From Bifidobacterium parmae (GTDB lineage Bacteria; Actinomycetota; Actinomycetes; Actinomycetales; Bifidobacteriaceae), in the NCBI RefSeq assembly GCF_002860365.1, contig NZ_NMWT01000020.1, positions 1 to 64,000 on the forward strand: DNA of 64,000 nucleotides. The letters are read 5' to 3'. Under the pieces are notes generated by a model. It was not told the DNA's origin. It did no database searches and worked only from the letters and a program-made list of their open reading frames with translations. Made by a program: the position numbers and the translations under genes. Of this stretch, positions 40,362 to 49,784 are shown piece after piece (position 1 is the stretch's first letter; each line of letters opens with the position of its first letter).

Positions 40362-42629
40362 TCAGGCCTTGGTGATGGTCACGTCGCCGTTCGCGGTCAC
40401 GACGACCGTGTAGGCGGAACCGGACACGGTGACGCCGTCAAGCGTGGTCCACTGCGGGGTCACGGTGAGGGTGACGTCGCTGTCCGCCGGCAGGCCGGAC
40501 AGCACGCCGGTGGTGAGGTAGCGCGCGTCGCCCTGCGCGGTCTTCACGCCGAACTCGCTGCTGTTCGCCTTGTAGTACGGGTTCGCGGCGAACGCGGTCT
40601 TGGCGGTGCCCGAGGTCACGTAGTCGTAGGCGGTGGACGACGTGATCGTGCCGGTCTTGCCGTTGGCGAGCGCGACCTTGAAGGACGCGGACTTGAAGTT
40701 GTAGCTGTCCACGCGGAGAGGAAGCGCACGCTGCGGGTGCCGTCGTCCGCGGTGGCGGTCTGGGCGCTCAGGTTGATGGTGTTCGCGTCCACGAAGTGGG
40801 CGTACAGGCCGTTCGCGGCGTCGTAGTTCGTGTGGTCGAGCACGAGCGTGTTGTTCCACAGGGTGTCGCCCGTCTGCCACGTGTGATGCTTCGGGTTGGT
40901 GCCGGTGGCGTCGCGGTTCAGGGAGGTGGCCTGCGTGTTGTCCTCGGTGGAGAACGCGGACTGGCTGGTGTACCAGCCGGCGAACAGCTTGCCGGCCTGC
41001 TCCGGGGCGGTGTCGCCCGGCTTGTAGGTGCCGGTCCACGGCGCGCCGTACAGGGTGACGGTGCCGCCCTTCTTGGTGGCGTCCTTGGCGCCGTTCACCG
41101 TCTGGAACGGGGTGGCGTTCGTGGAACCGTCGGAGATGACCTTGGTGCCGTACACGGCCTGGTTGTTGACGTTCGCGAACGCGGCGTTCAGACGGCCGGT
41201 CGTGTAGGAGGAGCCATCGGCGTCCGTCGCGGAGGCGGAGGCCAGCGCCTGCAGCTGGGCGAGCGGATCGCTGTTCGCGGCGACGTTGCTGGTCTGCATC
41301 TTGTAGTTGTCGGCGCCGGTCGGATCGCTGGCGGAGGCGTCTGCGTTCACCCAAGCGGTGTAGGTGCCGTCGCTCTTCAGCGTGGTCGGCTCGATGTAGT
41401 AGCCGCGGTTCTCGATCTTCGCCCTGTACTGGGTGCCGTTGCTCTCATCCGTGTACTGGGTGTTGAGGATGTTCACCTTGGCGGTCGACTCGGATTCGAT
41501 GACCTTGTGGCCGTCCGTGTGCAGCGTGTCCTGGATGTTGCCGGCGACGAGGTTCACCGTGGAGGTGCCGCGGAGTTCGAGCGCCCAGCTGTCGGTCTCG
41601 GCGCGCTCCACGTCGGTGTCGCCTTCGACCTTCGGGTCGAGGACGGCGTTCGGGTTGTTGATGTTCAGGGTGCCGCCGGTGTTGACGCCGTTATGGCTGC
41701 TGTCGACGCCGTTGCCGATCTTCGTGTTGCTGATCTTCACGTTGCCGGTTCCGGCGATGTTCACCGTGCCGGACGTGGAGATGGCGCCGTTGAGCTCGCC
41801 CTTGTTGACGGACTTGTCCTTCTGGTTGGAGTAGGTGCCGTCCGTGATGTTGATGGTCGAGGAGACGCCGGGCTCAGAGTACACGGCGGCGTCGCGGCCC
41901 CACACGGTCGGGTAGGCGGAGGTCGTGGTGAAGCCGATACTATCGAGCAGCTTATCCAGAACAGGAATCGAGGTGCTCAGAATCTTGTACACGGTAAGAT
42001 GATCGTACGTGCCCGAGCTGCCGAGGTTCACGATGGAGCCGTTGCCAGTGATGACGATGCCGCGGTTCGGCCTGGTGACGTTGGCGGAGCCTGCAGCGAT
42101 ATGCGCGTTGCCGATTGTGTTCAGAACGCCGCCATTGACCTTGACGGCATAGTCGATGCCGGAGACTTTTGTCGGAAGCACGAGGATCCTAAGGAGGCTG
42201 TCACCGGTCAGGTTGATGTCGTCGACCACCACGCTGCCGCCAAAGGTCAGATTGGCGCCCTGAGGCACGGTGAACTGGACATTACGCAGGATAGCGGTGG
42301 AGGAGCTGGTGATGGTGATGGGACGATCCGTCGGAATCGTGATAGAAGTAGGGGTGCCAAAAACTTCCTTATCTGCGAACACACCAAGAACCCCCGTTGA
42401 AGTGTTGAACTTGATGATGCCCATACCGGTATCCCCAAGCTTCTCGGAGGGGGGCGACGTTCAGGGTCGTGCAGCTGGAATTATCGATCGCGTTCTTGAA
42501 GCTGGTCTCGTCGGCGACGTCGCACACGCCGGCCGCGTAGGCGGGGGCGATGGCGAAGGTCGACAGGACCATCGCCGCGGTGGCCACGACGGCGGCGGCG
42601 ATACCGCCTCTCGTTCGTAGGTTCTTCAT
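40362..42629 (-). pseudogene. Module A secreted beta-helix surface protein, two frameshifts
   Basis: A paralogue of the module C protein, split into three frames. The first piece has signal peptide MKNLRTRGGIAAAVVATAAM...APAYA-A and AGVCDVADETSFKNAIDNSSC. At the G6 tract 42449-42454 one base too many breaks the frame; removing one restores reading into IIKFNTSTGVLGVF. The middle 600 residues carry helix rungs (TFGGSVVVDDINLTG, STINITDGTYS) and a Listeria-Bacteroides-type repeat (GKLFAGWYTSQSAFS). At 40711-40714 one base is missing (RFLS-A/VDSYNFK); the last frame ends TVTPQWTTLDGVTVSG. Either a decayed or switching gene, or sequence errors. AGGAAGAGAGACACC precedes the ATG. Confidence 0.8.
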
Positions 42630-42965
42630 GGTGTCTCTCTTCCTGACGCGGTTCTCTTGCCGCCGCGTCGAACAACATACAGCCGGACGCCGCGTATGCC
42701 ATCGTCTGCGAACAACCTCCAAGCCGCAACCGGTTCGACATACGTAGTGGCATCCTCTCGAAGCATGAACGTAATACGACCCCTACCCCGGAAATGAGAC
42801 AACGACCATATTCAATGCCCAATGGGTGCGCTCACATCGGTACGTACGCGCCCCGGCAGGAAATCGTTTGCCCTCACATCCGCCGGAATTCCGCCACTGT
42901 AAGGCGTTACGGAAGAATTCACCATCCTGTAACCCGACGGCGTCCATCCCCCAAGACACGCCCGC
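42630..42965. other. Gene-free gap between ugd and module A
   Basis: These 336 bases lie upstream of the module A signal-peptide frame and downstream of the UDP-glucose dehydrogenase gene's stop. I see no supported gene, hairpin or -10/-35 pair. It should contain the module A promoter, and it is less GC-rich than the coding DNA around it. Confidence 0.4.
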
Positions 42966-44222
42966 TCAGTCCCTGCGGAACAGGTCGCGCGTGTAGACCT
43001 TGTCCCTCACGTCGTCGAGCACGCCGTCGTAGCGGTTCGCGAGGATCGCGTCGCTGCGCCGCTTGAACTCGTCCAGATCGTTGACGACCTCGGAGCCGAA
43101 GAACGTGGAACCGTCCGCGAGCGTCGGCTCGTAGACGATCACGGTCGCGCCCTTCGCCTTGACGCGCTTCATCACGCCTTGGATGGCGGATTGGCGGAAA
43201 TTATCGGAGTTCGTCTTCATCGTCAGCCGGTACACGACGACCGTCACCGGCTTCTCGCCTGTGGAATCGTACTCGTTGTTGCCGCTGTAGCCGTACCAGC
43301 CGGCCTTCCTGAGCACGCTGTCGGCGATGAAGTCCTTGCGCGTGACGTTCGACTCCACGATCGCGCGGATGAGATTCTCCGGCACATCCCGGTAGTTGGC
43401 GAGCAGCTGCCTCGTGTCCTTCGGCAGACAGTAGCCGCCGTAGCCGAAGCTCGGATTGTTGTAGTGCGTGCCGATGCGCGGGTCGAGGCACACGCCGTCG
43501 ATGATCTCGCGCGTGTCCAGTCCCTTCGACTCGGCGTACGTGTCCAGCTCGTTGAAGTAGGAGACGCGCAGCGCCAGATACGTGTTGGCGAACAGCTTCA
43601 CGGCCTCCGCCTCGGTGAAGCCCATGAGCAGCGTGGGGATGTCCTCCTCGACGGCGCCCTGCTGCAGCAGCTTCGCGAACGTCTCGGCCGCCTCGACGAG
43701 ATGCTGGTCCTCAGAATCAGTACCGACCACGATGCGGCTCGGATACAGGTTGTCGTACAAAGCCTTGGATTCGCGCAGGAATTCAGGGCTGAAGATGATG
43801 TTCCTCGAACCGGTCTTCTCGCGGATGGACTTCGTGTAGCCGACGGGAATCGTGGACTTGATGACCATGACCGCATCCGGGTTCACCCTCATCACCAGAT
43901 CGATGACGGCCTCCACCGCGGAGGTATCGAAGAAGTTCCTCTCGCTGTCGTAGTTCGTCGGCGTCGCGATGACCACGAAATCGGCGTCACGGTACGCTGC
44001 CTCCCCGTCGAGCGTGGCGGTGAGGTCCAGCCTCCTCTCCGCGAAATACTTCTCGATGTAGTCGTCCCGGATCGGGGACCTGCGGGCGTTGATCATGTCG
44101 ACCTTCGCCGGCACGATGTCCACCGCCGTCACCCGATGGTGCTGCGACAGCAGCGTCGCCAGACTCAACCCCACATAACCGGTGCCCGCGACCGCGATCC
44201 TCAACGATTCGAAATCCCTCAT
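42966..44222 (-). CDS. ugd: UDP-glucose 6-dehydrogenase
   Basis: This 418-residue enzyme oxidises UDP-glucose to UDP-glucuronate with two NAD+, giving an acidic sugar donor for the EPS. The Rossmann start [27 protein letters not shown], the KSTIPVGYT motif, and [23 protein letters not shown] are typical. The catalytic Cys is in [18 protein letters not shown] (about residue 264). The length fits the short (Streptococcus-type) group. The gene is the first on the minus strand before the module region; a promoter with 17-base spacing lies upstream (44279-44307). Confidence 0.96.
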   Translation of the reverse strand: MRDFESLRIAVAGTGYVGLSLATLLSQHHRVTAVDIVPAKVDMINARRSPIRDDYIEKYFAERRLDLTATLDGEAAYRDADFVVIATPTNYDSERNFFDTSAVEAVIDLVMRVNPDAVMVIKSTIPVGYTKSIREKTGSRNIIFSPEFLRESKALYDNLYPSRIVVGTDSEDQHLVEAAETFAKLLQQGAVEEDIPTLLMGFTEAEAVKLFANTYLALRVSYFNELDTYAESKGLDTREIIDGVCLDPRIGTHYNNPSFGYGGYCLPKDTRQLLANYRDVPENLIRAIVESNVTRKDFIADSVLRKAGWYGYSGNNEYDSTGEKPVTVVVYRLTMKTNSDNFRQSAIQGVMKRVKAKGATVIVYEPTLADGSTFFGSEVVNDLDEFKRRSDAILANRYDGVLDDVRDKVYTRDLFRRD

Positions 44223-44278
44223 CCCCGCCTGCTTCCCATCATGGACGCGCCCGTACGCGCCCCTACCAACCGACTCCC

Positions 44279-44307
44279 ACTATACCGCGGTCCTGCCCAA
44301 TGGTGAA
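44279..44307 (-). promoter_or_regulatory. Promoter of the UDP-glucose dehydrogenase gene
   Basis: On the minus strand TTCACC (44302-44307) and TATAGT (44279-44284) are 17 bases apart, a housekeeping-sigma-type match of 4/6 and 5/6, about 56 bases before the ATG. Confidence 0.45.
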
Positions 44308-44380
44308 GATTCCCGAGGGCTCCGACCACATCCGCCGGTACGGGTTGCGAAGCGGCGGCGAAGCCCCCTAGCGTGGATTC

Positions 44381-45295
44381 ATGGACACCATCATCGACGA
44401 TACGAACGCTCCGGGGATGCGCGAGACGCTCGCGCGACGCCGGCAGGACACCCTGCGCCGCTGCCGTGCGGAAACGGAGCGATGCGGCAAACCGCTCCTG
44501 TTCGGCATGACCACGGCATTGTCGCTGCACGCCATACCGTTGCCGGACCAGTGCACGCTCGACATCACGAAACTCCACACCGTCGCGACCACCGGCAACG
44601 GACGCACCCGCACACGCGCCGCCCACGTACAGGCGCATGTTTGGCGGCACGCATCCGGCATCATACGCTTCGACGAACAGGTGCACGCGCTGCATCCGTA
44701 TCACGCGTGGGCGCAACTCGCACCGTACCTGTCGTTGGAGGCATTGGTCATACTCGGCGACGCCGTGGTCTGTGCCATGCACCGCACGCCCACGCTCGCA
44801 CGCAAACGGGACGCGGCGACGATTCTCGCGGGATTCTGCGCGCACATCCCGAAACTCGCACGGTTCAAAGGACGGACCAACGCACTGCGCGCCCTCCCGC
44901 TGATCATGCCGAACGTGGATTCCCCCATGGAATCCAAGCAACGACTGGCGTTGATGGCGCATGGCGTGCCGATGCCGACAACCAATTACGTCGTGCCGGA
45001 CGTGAAGTTCGCTTCGGGCGCGAGCATGACCCTGGACCTGGCATGGCCGGAGCATCAGGTCGCCGTGGAATACGACGGCGACCATCACCGCACCGACAAG
45101 CAGCAGTGGCGTCGCGACCAGGAGAAACGCAATCTGCTGCGGAGCCGATCATGGATCATCCTCGAAGCGACGGCGGGCAATCTCGCGAACGACGAGGCAC
45201 GCGCGTCGTTCGCGTTCCAGGTGGGACGCGAACTGGCGAAACGCGGGGCGAGTGTACCGTTCTCGCTCATGCCCCGACCATTGGAAGAGACGTGA
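44381..45295 (+). CDS. DUF559/Vsr-like endonuclease-domain protein
   Basis: A 304-residue protein. The last 110 residues hold the actinobacterial DUF559 core: NYVVPDVKFASGASMTLDLAWPEHQVAVEYDGDHHRTDKQQWRRDQEKRNLL, then SWIILEA. The pattern D-x-(A/W)W-x8-VEYDG-x-H is that of Vsr/PD-(D/E)xK-type nucleases. The N-terminal 180 residues resemble the winged-helix-like part seen in AbiEi-type proteins, with less certainty. DNA cleavage is possible but untested in this family; it often stands alone as an orphan. No good ribosome site is seen before the ATG. It precedes the IS element by about 70 bases. Confidence 0.75.
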   Translation: MDTIIDDTNAPGMRETLARRRQDTLRRCRAETERCGKPLLFGMTTALSLHAIPLPDQCTLDITKLHTVATTGNGRTRTRAAHVQAHVWRHASGIIRFDEQVHALHPYHAWAQLAPYLSLEALVILGDAVVCAMHRTPTLARKRDAATILAGFCAHIPKLARFKGRTNALRALPLIMPNVDSPMESKQRLALMAHGVPMPTTNYVVPDVKFASGASMTLDLAWPEHQVAVEYDGDHHRTDKQQWRRDQEKRNLLRSRSWIILEATAGNLANDEARASFAFQVGRELAKRGASVPFSLMPRPLEET

Positions 45296-45361
45296 GCGGG
45301 CTCACACACGACACGTCCCGCACATGCGGGGCACGGGCGCGCTGTTTAGTCTCAGCGGATA

Positions 45362-46884
45362 GTTGACGCATGTCCTGGGGCATGGTTGACGCCGTGTCCT
45401 GGGGCATGGTTTACAGGTCGTTGGTTGTTGACCATGTATGGATACACAGTCACAGCAACGGTCGGTATCATCATCCATCGAGGACAACGGGGACGTTCGC
45501 AGCGAGTTCCTGCGCAACAAGGCCATCGTCAACGCGATCGGCAACGGGGTTCCGGTGGCGGAGGCAGCGCGCCGCCACGGGGTCACGCGCCAGTGGGCGC
45601 ACGAGCTGAAACGCAGATATGAGAAGGAGGGCGAGCCGGGGCTGCTGCCTCGTTCCCGGCGTGCCCACCGGATCGCGAACAGGACCGACAAGCGGCTCGC
45701 GGAGCGGATCGTCGCGATCCGCCGCGACCTGGAGTCCAGGGGGCTGGACGCGGGCCCGGAGTCCATCGCCGCCAGATTGGAGCGCGAGGGCGTCGATCCT
45801 CCGGCGAATTCGACCATCCACCGGATCCTCAAAGACGCGGGACTGGTCCGCCCGGAGCCGAGGAAACGGCCGAGATCCTCGTACACGCGGTTCGAGGCCG
45901 CGCTGCCGAACGAGACATGGCAGTCGGACTTCACCCACTGGCCGCTCGGCGACGGCACGGACGCGCTCGTCGTCTCCTGGCTCGACGACCACTCCCGCTT
46001 CCTCCTGTACTCGCACGCGTACGCGACGGTCACCATGAGGACGATCGAGGACTCGTTCCGCAAGGCGTGCTCCGTATACGGGATCCCCGCGTCCACGCCC
46101 GCCGACAACGGCAGCGTGTACACGACCCGGCTCCGCTCGGCCGACCCCGGCCCGTTCGAACGCCTGCTCGCCCTGATGGGCGTGCGCCGGAAGAACGGCA
46201 GACCGTACCATCCCCAGACGCAGGGCAAGATCGAACGCTGGCACCGCACCCTCAAGCAATGGCTCGCCGTGCGCCCGCTGGCCGCGGACCTCGACGGACT
46301 CAACCGGCAGCTCGACGAGTTCAGACACGAATACAACGAGGAACGCCCCCACCGAGCCCTGAAACGGCGCACGCCCAAGGAGGCGTACGAGGCATTGGGC
46401 AAGGCCGGCCCCGACCCCGAACTCGCCGCCCGCGAACAGGCCAGACGAGACGAGGAGGAACGACAAGCGGGCGAACGGAACGACGCCGGGAGGAAGAAGC
46501 CACGGCGCCGCGGGCCGGCCCCCGTCTCCGGACGGACGGAACCCGTGCGCGTCGACGTCACCGTCCCCGCCAGAAGACACAAGACCGACCGGCGCGGCTG
46601 CGTCACGCAGGAGAACGTCGCGGGCCGCCGGCGCACCGTCAACATCGGCAGGGAGAACGCCGGCAGGATCGTGGAACTGGGAATCACCCACGGCGTCATC
46701 ACCGTCACCGACACGGACACCGGCGAGATCCTCGCCGAACAGATACTCGACGCCACCCGCGACTACCAGCGACGAAGCCCCATGCCCGGTGTCAACGATG
46801 CCCCAGGACATATGTAAACCATGCCTCAGGAGATACCGTCAACCATGCCCCGAGACATACGTCAACCATGCCCCAAGACAATAC
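45362..46884. mobile_element. IS481-family element with multi-copy end repeats
   Basis: The transposase gene is framed by copies of a 20-base word, TGTCCTGGGGCATGGTTGAC. There are two on the left (45371-45390, 45395-45414) and, as reverse complements, four on the right (46791-46810, 46815-46834, 46838-46857, 46861-46880), spaced 23-24 bases. The right copies begin inside the transposase stop region. The 15-base word GGGGCACGGGCGCGC flanks the element on both sides (45328-45342 and 46886-46900), outside a few more bases. The ends are approximate. Confidence 0.8.
45438..46817 (+). CDS. IS481-family transposase
   Basis: This 459-residue DDE transposase has a helix-turn-helix start (NGVPVAEAARRHGVTRQWAHELKRRYEKEGEPGLLPRSRRAH) and a second helical domain. 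The catalytic core has Asp164 (WQSDFTHW), Asp223 (TPADNGSVY) and Glu266 (QGKIERWHRTLKQWL), then the integrase end EERPHRALKRRTPKEAYEAL. A C-terminal extension of about 140 residues, Arg/Lys-rich and then beta-like (GRIVELGITHGVITVTDTDTGEIL), resembles that of actinobacterial IS481 members. The gene looks intact. Its last codons lie in the right end-repeats. Confidence 0.95.
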   Translation: MDTQSQQRSVSSSIEDNGDVRSEFLRNKAIVNAIGNGVPVAEAARRHGVTRQWAHELKRRYEKEGEPGLLPRSRRAHRIANRTDKRLAERIVAIRRDLESRGLDAGPESIAARLEREGVDPPANSTIHRILKDAGLVRPEPRKRPRSSYTRFEAALPNETWQSDFTHWPLGDGTDALVVSWLDDHSRFLLYSHAYATVTMRTIEDSFRKACSVYGIPASTPADNGSVYTTRLRSADPGPFERLLALMGVRRKNGRPYHPQTQGKIERWHRTLKQWLAVRPLAADLDGLNRQLDEFRHEYNEERPHRALKRRTPKEAYEALGKAGPDPELAAREQARRDEEERQAGERNDAGRKKPRRRGPAPVSGRTEPVRVDVTVPARRHKTDRRGCVTQENVAGRRRTVNIGRENAGRIVELGITHGVITVTDTDTGEILAEQILDATRDYQRRSPMPGVNDAPGHM

Positions 46885-46921
46885 AGGGGCACGGGCGCGC
46901 ACATGCACGTTCCGCACCGTC

Positions 46922-47289
46922 GTGTGGGGCACGGGCGTGCCACACACGCACACCGGGAACGTCATGTGGAGCACAGGCGCGCCACCACGCAACCAGACCC
47001 GCTCATACGACGAAGCGTGGAGCATTATCGCGCCACACAATCACTCCGCGGACGCAATCCGCGCAAGTGTGGAGCAGGCCCGCTCCACACACCACGCGAA
47101 CCATGCGGAATCACGCACGTGTGGAGCGATAACGCTCCACACACCACACCGCCACCGGTGTACCACGCGCGTGTGGAGCAGGCCCGCTCCACACGAGCTC
47201 TCCCGCGCCCCTGTGTGGAGCACCGTCACATGGAGCACCGTCACATGGAGCACCATCACATGGAGCACCGTCACATGGAGCACCCTCAA
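46922..47289. repeat. Second GTGTGGAGC palindrome array with a 15-bp tandem run
   Basis: Palindromes lie at 46922-46944, about 46975-46988, 47016-47038, 47067-47090, 47119-47142 and 47171-47194. Examples are GTGTGGAGCGATAAC then GCTCCACAC. The last one at 47212 has lost its right arm and runs into a tandem 15-mer (ATGGAGCACCGTCAC, four copies, 47230-47289). Spacing is about 28-52 bases. The family is the same as at 8481-8685. The array fills the gap between the IS element and the stop of the gene at 47383; no gene is supported in 46885-47382. Confidence 0.82.
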
Positions 47290-47382
47290 GGAGCACGATG
47301 CCATCCAGAATCGTCGAATGGAGGCGTACGCACCGCTCCGACTCTTCCGGGTTCCTCGTGCGGATTCGGAACATCTCATTAT

Positions 47383-47700
47383 TCACGCGATCAGCTCCGT
47401 CACCGCGACGAGCACCCCGGTCACCGTCAGGAACCACAGGGCAACCACCCCACCCGGATACCGCCAATACGAACGCCGCAGGTTCCTCACGCGCATGCAC
47501 CGCCAACACACCAACGTCAGTACAGGGAGGAACGGCACAACCAGGCCAAGTACCATCCGCTGCGGCAGATCAAGCGACGCATCCGCCATCGAACCGGGCA
47601 CGCACCAGACCACGAACCACACCGCATATAACAGCCAATCCACATGGATTCGCGTCAAACGTTCCGCCAGACGATCCACACATTCCATAAGACGTGACAC
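47383..47700 (-). CDS. Small membrane protein, paralogue 2
   Basis: A 105-residue protein with three predicted helices (WLLYAVWFVVWCVPG, MVLGLVVPFLPVLTLVCW, GVVALWFLTVTGVLVAVTEL). It starts MSRLMECVDRLAERLTRIH, which is nearly identical in sequence to the protein at 48523 (MSRHMECVDRLAERLTRIH); the two share the order but diverge later. The GTG start follows AGGGGG by seven bases and lies ten bases after the stop of the 270-residue gene. It is the last gene of the operon. Function unknown; it probably partners the soluble protein encoded just upstream. Confidence 0.7.
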   Translation of the reverse strand: MSRLMECVDRLAERLTRIHVDWLLYAVWFVVWCVPGSMADASLDLPQRMVLGLVVPFLPVLTLVCWRCMRVRNLRRSYWRYPGGVVALWFLTVTGVLVAVTELIA

Positions 47701-47710
47701 CGGCAGCCCC

Positions 47711-48523
47711 CTACACATACGCGCCGTAACGGGGATCGGACGGCAACGGGAACCGCGGATCGCACTGATCCGGCCACAAGACAGGCCCCGCATACGGGTA
47801 GGGCAATTCATGGCGCAACTGCTCGTAATACACGCGATACGCACGAAACAAGGCCAATTCCATCGATGCCGACAGACCGGACGCCAGATATTCCAGATCC
47901 GGGTCGACGCCGGGCAACCGGCACCAGTACATCCGGTTCACCCACACGTGCAAGTACCCGTCCCATACGATCCATCCCGGCTTCATCGCCATGCCGTTCA
48001 TCAGCTCGACCATGCGAGCCGACAGCCTGCCCGTATACGGCGGCATGAACGGCGGATCATCCACATGACCCAACGAACACGTCGCATGCAACGTCAACGA
48101 CGAATCCACAGTCAACGGAAACGGAGCACGCAACACGGCGAACCACGCTTCATCCGCCTCACGGTTCCGGACGGGCGGCATCGGCCGGATTGGCCGATAA
48201 TACGGGGACACCGTCCCGTCGCTTGATGCATCCAACCCGCCAGGCAGACGGTCGACGGAGTCGCAGGCGGCCGCCACCCAGCCGTCACGCCAAGTCAGAC
48301 GCGCCCGCCAACGACGGTCCGCGGGGTCGCCCAACGACATGCCATCATCAAGGACGACAGGCGTATCGCGCCCCGAAGCGGCCGTGAAGAACAGGCAGCG
48401 CGGCAGATCGAACGAGGGACGCGCGGCGCCGCCCGTACGCCCCGATCCGAACCAGCCGCGATGCACCCAGTGACGCGGATTCAACGCCGGACTGTTCGAC
48501 CGCCAGATGCCAAGCGCACGCAT
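47711..48523 (-). CDS. Unknown 270-residue protein, tandem family member 3
   Basis: No signal peptide or membrane helix. The second half has a striking conserved block shared with the genes at 48985 and 49785: CSLGHVDDPPFMPPYTG, ARMVELMNGMAMKPGWIVWD, GYLHVWVNRMYW, then ALFRAYRVYYEQLRHELPYP and WPDQCDPRFPLPSDPRYGAY. The first half is variable (RGWFGS..., FDLPRCLFFTAASGRDTP). I do not recognise the family. Its ATG overlaps the stop of the upstream membrane protein gene (TGATG). It is one of three tandem paralogues behind the mycosin-like protease. Confidence 0.72.
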   Translation of the reverse strand: MRALGIWRSNSPALNPRHWVHRGWFGSGRTGGAARPSFDLPRCLFFTAASGRDTPVVLDDGMSLGDPADRRWRARLTWRDGWVAAACDSVDRLPGGLDASSDGTVSPYYRPIRPMPPVRNREADEAWFAVLRAPFPLTVDSSLTLHATCSLGHVDDPPFMPPYTGRLSARMVELMNGMAMKPGWIVWDGYLHVWVNRMYWCRLPGVDPDLEYLASGLSASMELALFRAYRVYYEQLRHELPYPYAGPVLWPDQCDPRFPLPSDPRYGAYV

Positions 48524-48867
48524 CACCACCACCGTCCTCCCGCCAGTTCGGCCACCAGCACAAGCAGGGTGATGACGGTCAGAATCCACCATGCGATACG
48601 CCCGTTCCGATACCAGTAGTTCAACAGAAACAGGTCAGGCCCCTGTCGGTGACGTTCCTTCAGACACGCCTGACATACGAGGGTCATTGATGGCAGAAGA
48701 AACAACAGCAACACGGCCAGCAGGGCGTAAGAAGGGGCGAGTCGGCCCGCCGGAATCCGATAAGGGGTGATCAGCGCCGCCAACCACACCGCATACAACA
48801 GCCAATCCGCATGGATTCGCGTCAAACGTTCCGCCAGACGATCCACACATTCCATATGACGTGACAC
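48523..48867 (-). CDS. Small membrane protein, paralogue 1
   Basis: A 114-residue protein with three hydrophobic stretches (WLLYAVWLAALITPY, YALLAVLLLFLLPSMTLVC, WWILTVITLLVLVAELAG) and the shared start MSRHMECVDRLAERLTRIHADWLLYAVW. AGGAGG directly precedes the GTG start and overlaps the stop region of the truncated paralogue upstream. Its own stop overlaps the next start (TGATG), a tight coupling to the 270-residue protein. Unknown function. Confidence 0.7.
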   Translation of the reverse strand: MSRHMECVDRLAERLTRIHADWLLYAVWLAALITPYRIPAGRLAPSYALLAVLLLFLLPSMTLVCQACLKERHRQGPDLFLLNYWYRNGRIAWWILTVITLLVLVAELAGGRWW

Positions 48868-48876
48868 CGGCACCTC

Positions 48877-49698
48877 CTACACGTACGCGTCGTAGCGCGA
48901 ATCGGACGGCAACGGGAACCGCGGATCGCACTGATCCGGCCACGAGACGGGCCCCGCATACGGATACGGCAGCTCACACCGCAACTACTCGTAATACACG
49001 CGATACGCCTTGAACAGTTCAAGCTCCAACGTCGCGGGCACGCCGCCGATGGCGTAACGAAAATCATCGTTCGCATCCGGCAGTTGTTTCCAGTACAGGG
49101 AGTTCACCCACACGTGCAGATACCCATCCCATACGATCCAACCCGGCTTCATGCGGAACGAGTTCATCAACCGCACCATCGCCTGCGACGGATCGCCGTT
49201 GTAGGGCGGCATGAACGGCGGGTCGTCGGTATGGCCAAGCGAGCATGTGGAGAACGACGTGAGGCCGGTGTCTTCGGTGATGGGGAACGGGGCACGCAGA
49301 ATGCTGATGTCCATACGTCTGCTGCCGTCCCCCTTGTCGCCGATCTGTCTGGGGAATGGCCGCACCGGAGCACAATACCAGCAAGACACGGTGCTTGCCC
49401 CGTGATTATTGAACGCATAACTGGACGCGGACGCCACAATCCAATGGTCACGCCATGCGTAGGTCGTCGGGCGCGATGCCTTTTCGAATTCTCCGATGGG
49501 ATTCATCAACGTGCTGCCATCGTCCGGGAACATCGGATGATTCCGCCCCGACGCGCACGTGAACAGCAATGGAATCGGCAGGTCGAATGCCTCGTGTTTG
49601 GCACCGAAATGATCGATGCTCGCATCCCAGCCGCGGTTCCTCCAATGCAACCTGCTCCAGCCCGGACGATTCGCCCGCATATACGCCAGATAGCCCAT
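48877..49698 (-). pseudogene. Unknown-family member 2, in-frame stop near the end
   Basis: A family member like those at 47711 and 49785 (CSLGHTDDPPFMPPYNG, RLMNSFRMKPGWIVWD, GYLHVWVNSLYWKQL). At 48985-48987 the codon that is CAG in the paralogues (YYEQLRCEL) is TAG, from one base change at 48987. The remaining 35 codons (LRCELPYPYAGPVSWPDQ...RYDAYV) are intact and end at 48877. The protein would be 237 residues instead of about 273. The last part may be dispensable, or the gene is newly broken. Start at 49698 behind GGAAGTGG is tentative; an ATG at 49680 is also possible. Confidence 0.7.
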
Positions 49699-49784
49699 CG
49701 CAACCACTTCCAATCATCGAGCGGACGCCCGCTGCCAATTCCTATTCCCGAGCACGTCTGTACCCACCCGACGCGTGGATTCCC

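Noticed and set aside
30226-42629. A lasso-peptide cluster
   Set aside because: An HprK-like kinase, PqqD-like protein and NTP_transf_5 are present, but there is no asparagine-synthetase-like cyclase and no transglutaminase-like leader protease, and the peptide C-parts lack the Asp/Glu at core position 7-9 pattern.
30226-42629. Lanthipeptide or sactipeptide precursors
   Set aside because: None of the three short peptides contains Cys, and no LanM/LanBC or radical SAM gene is seen.
46922-47289. A CRISPR array
   Set aside because: The repeated unit is palindromic and short, spacing is irregular, the spacers are not of constant length, and no cas gene is present.
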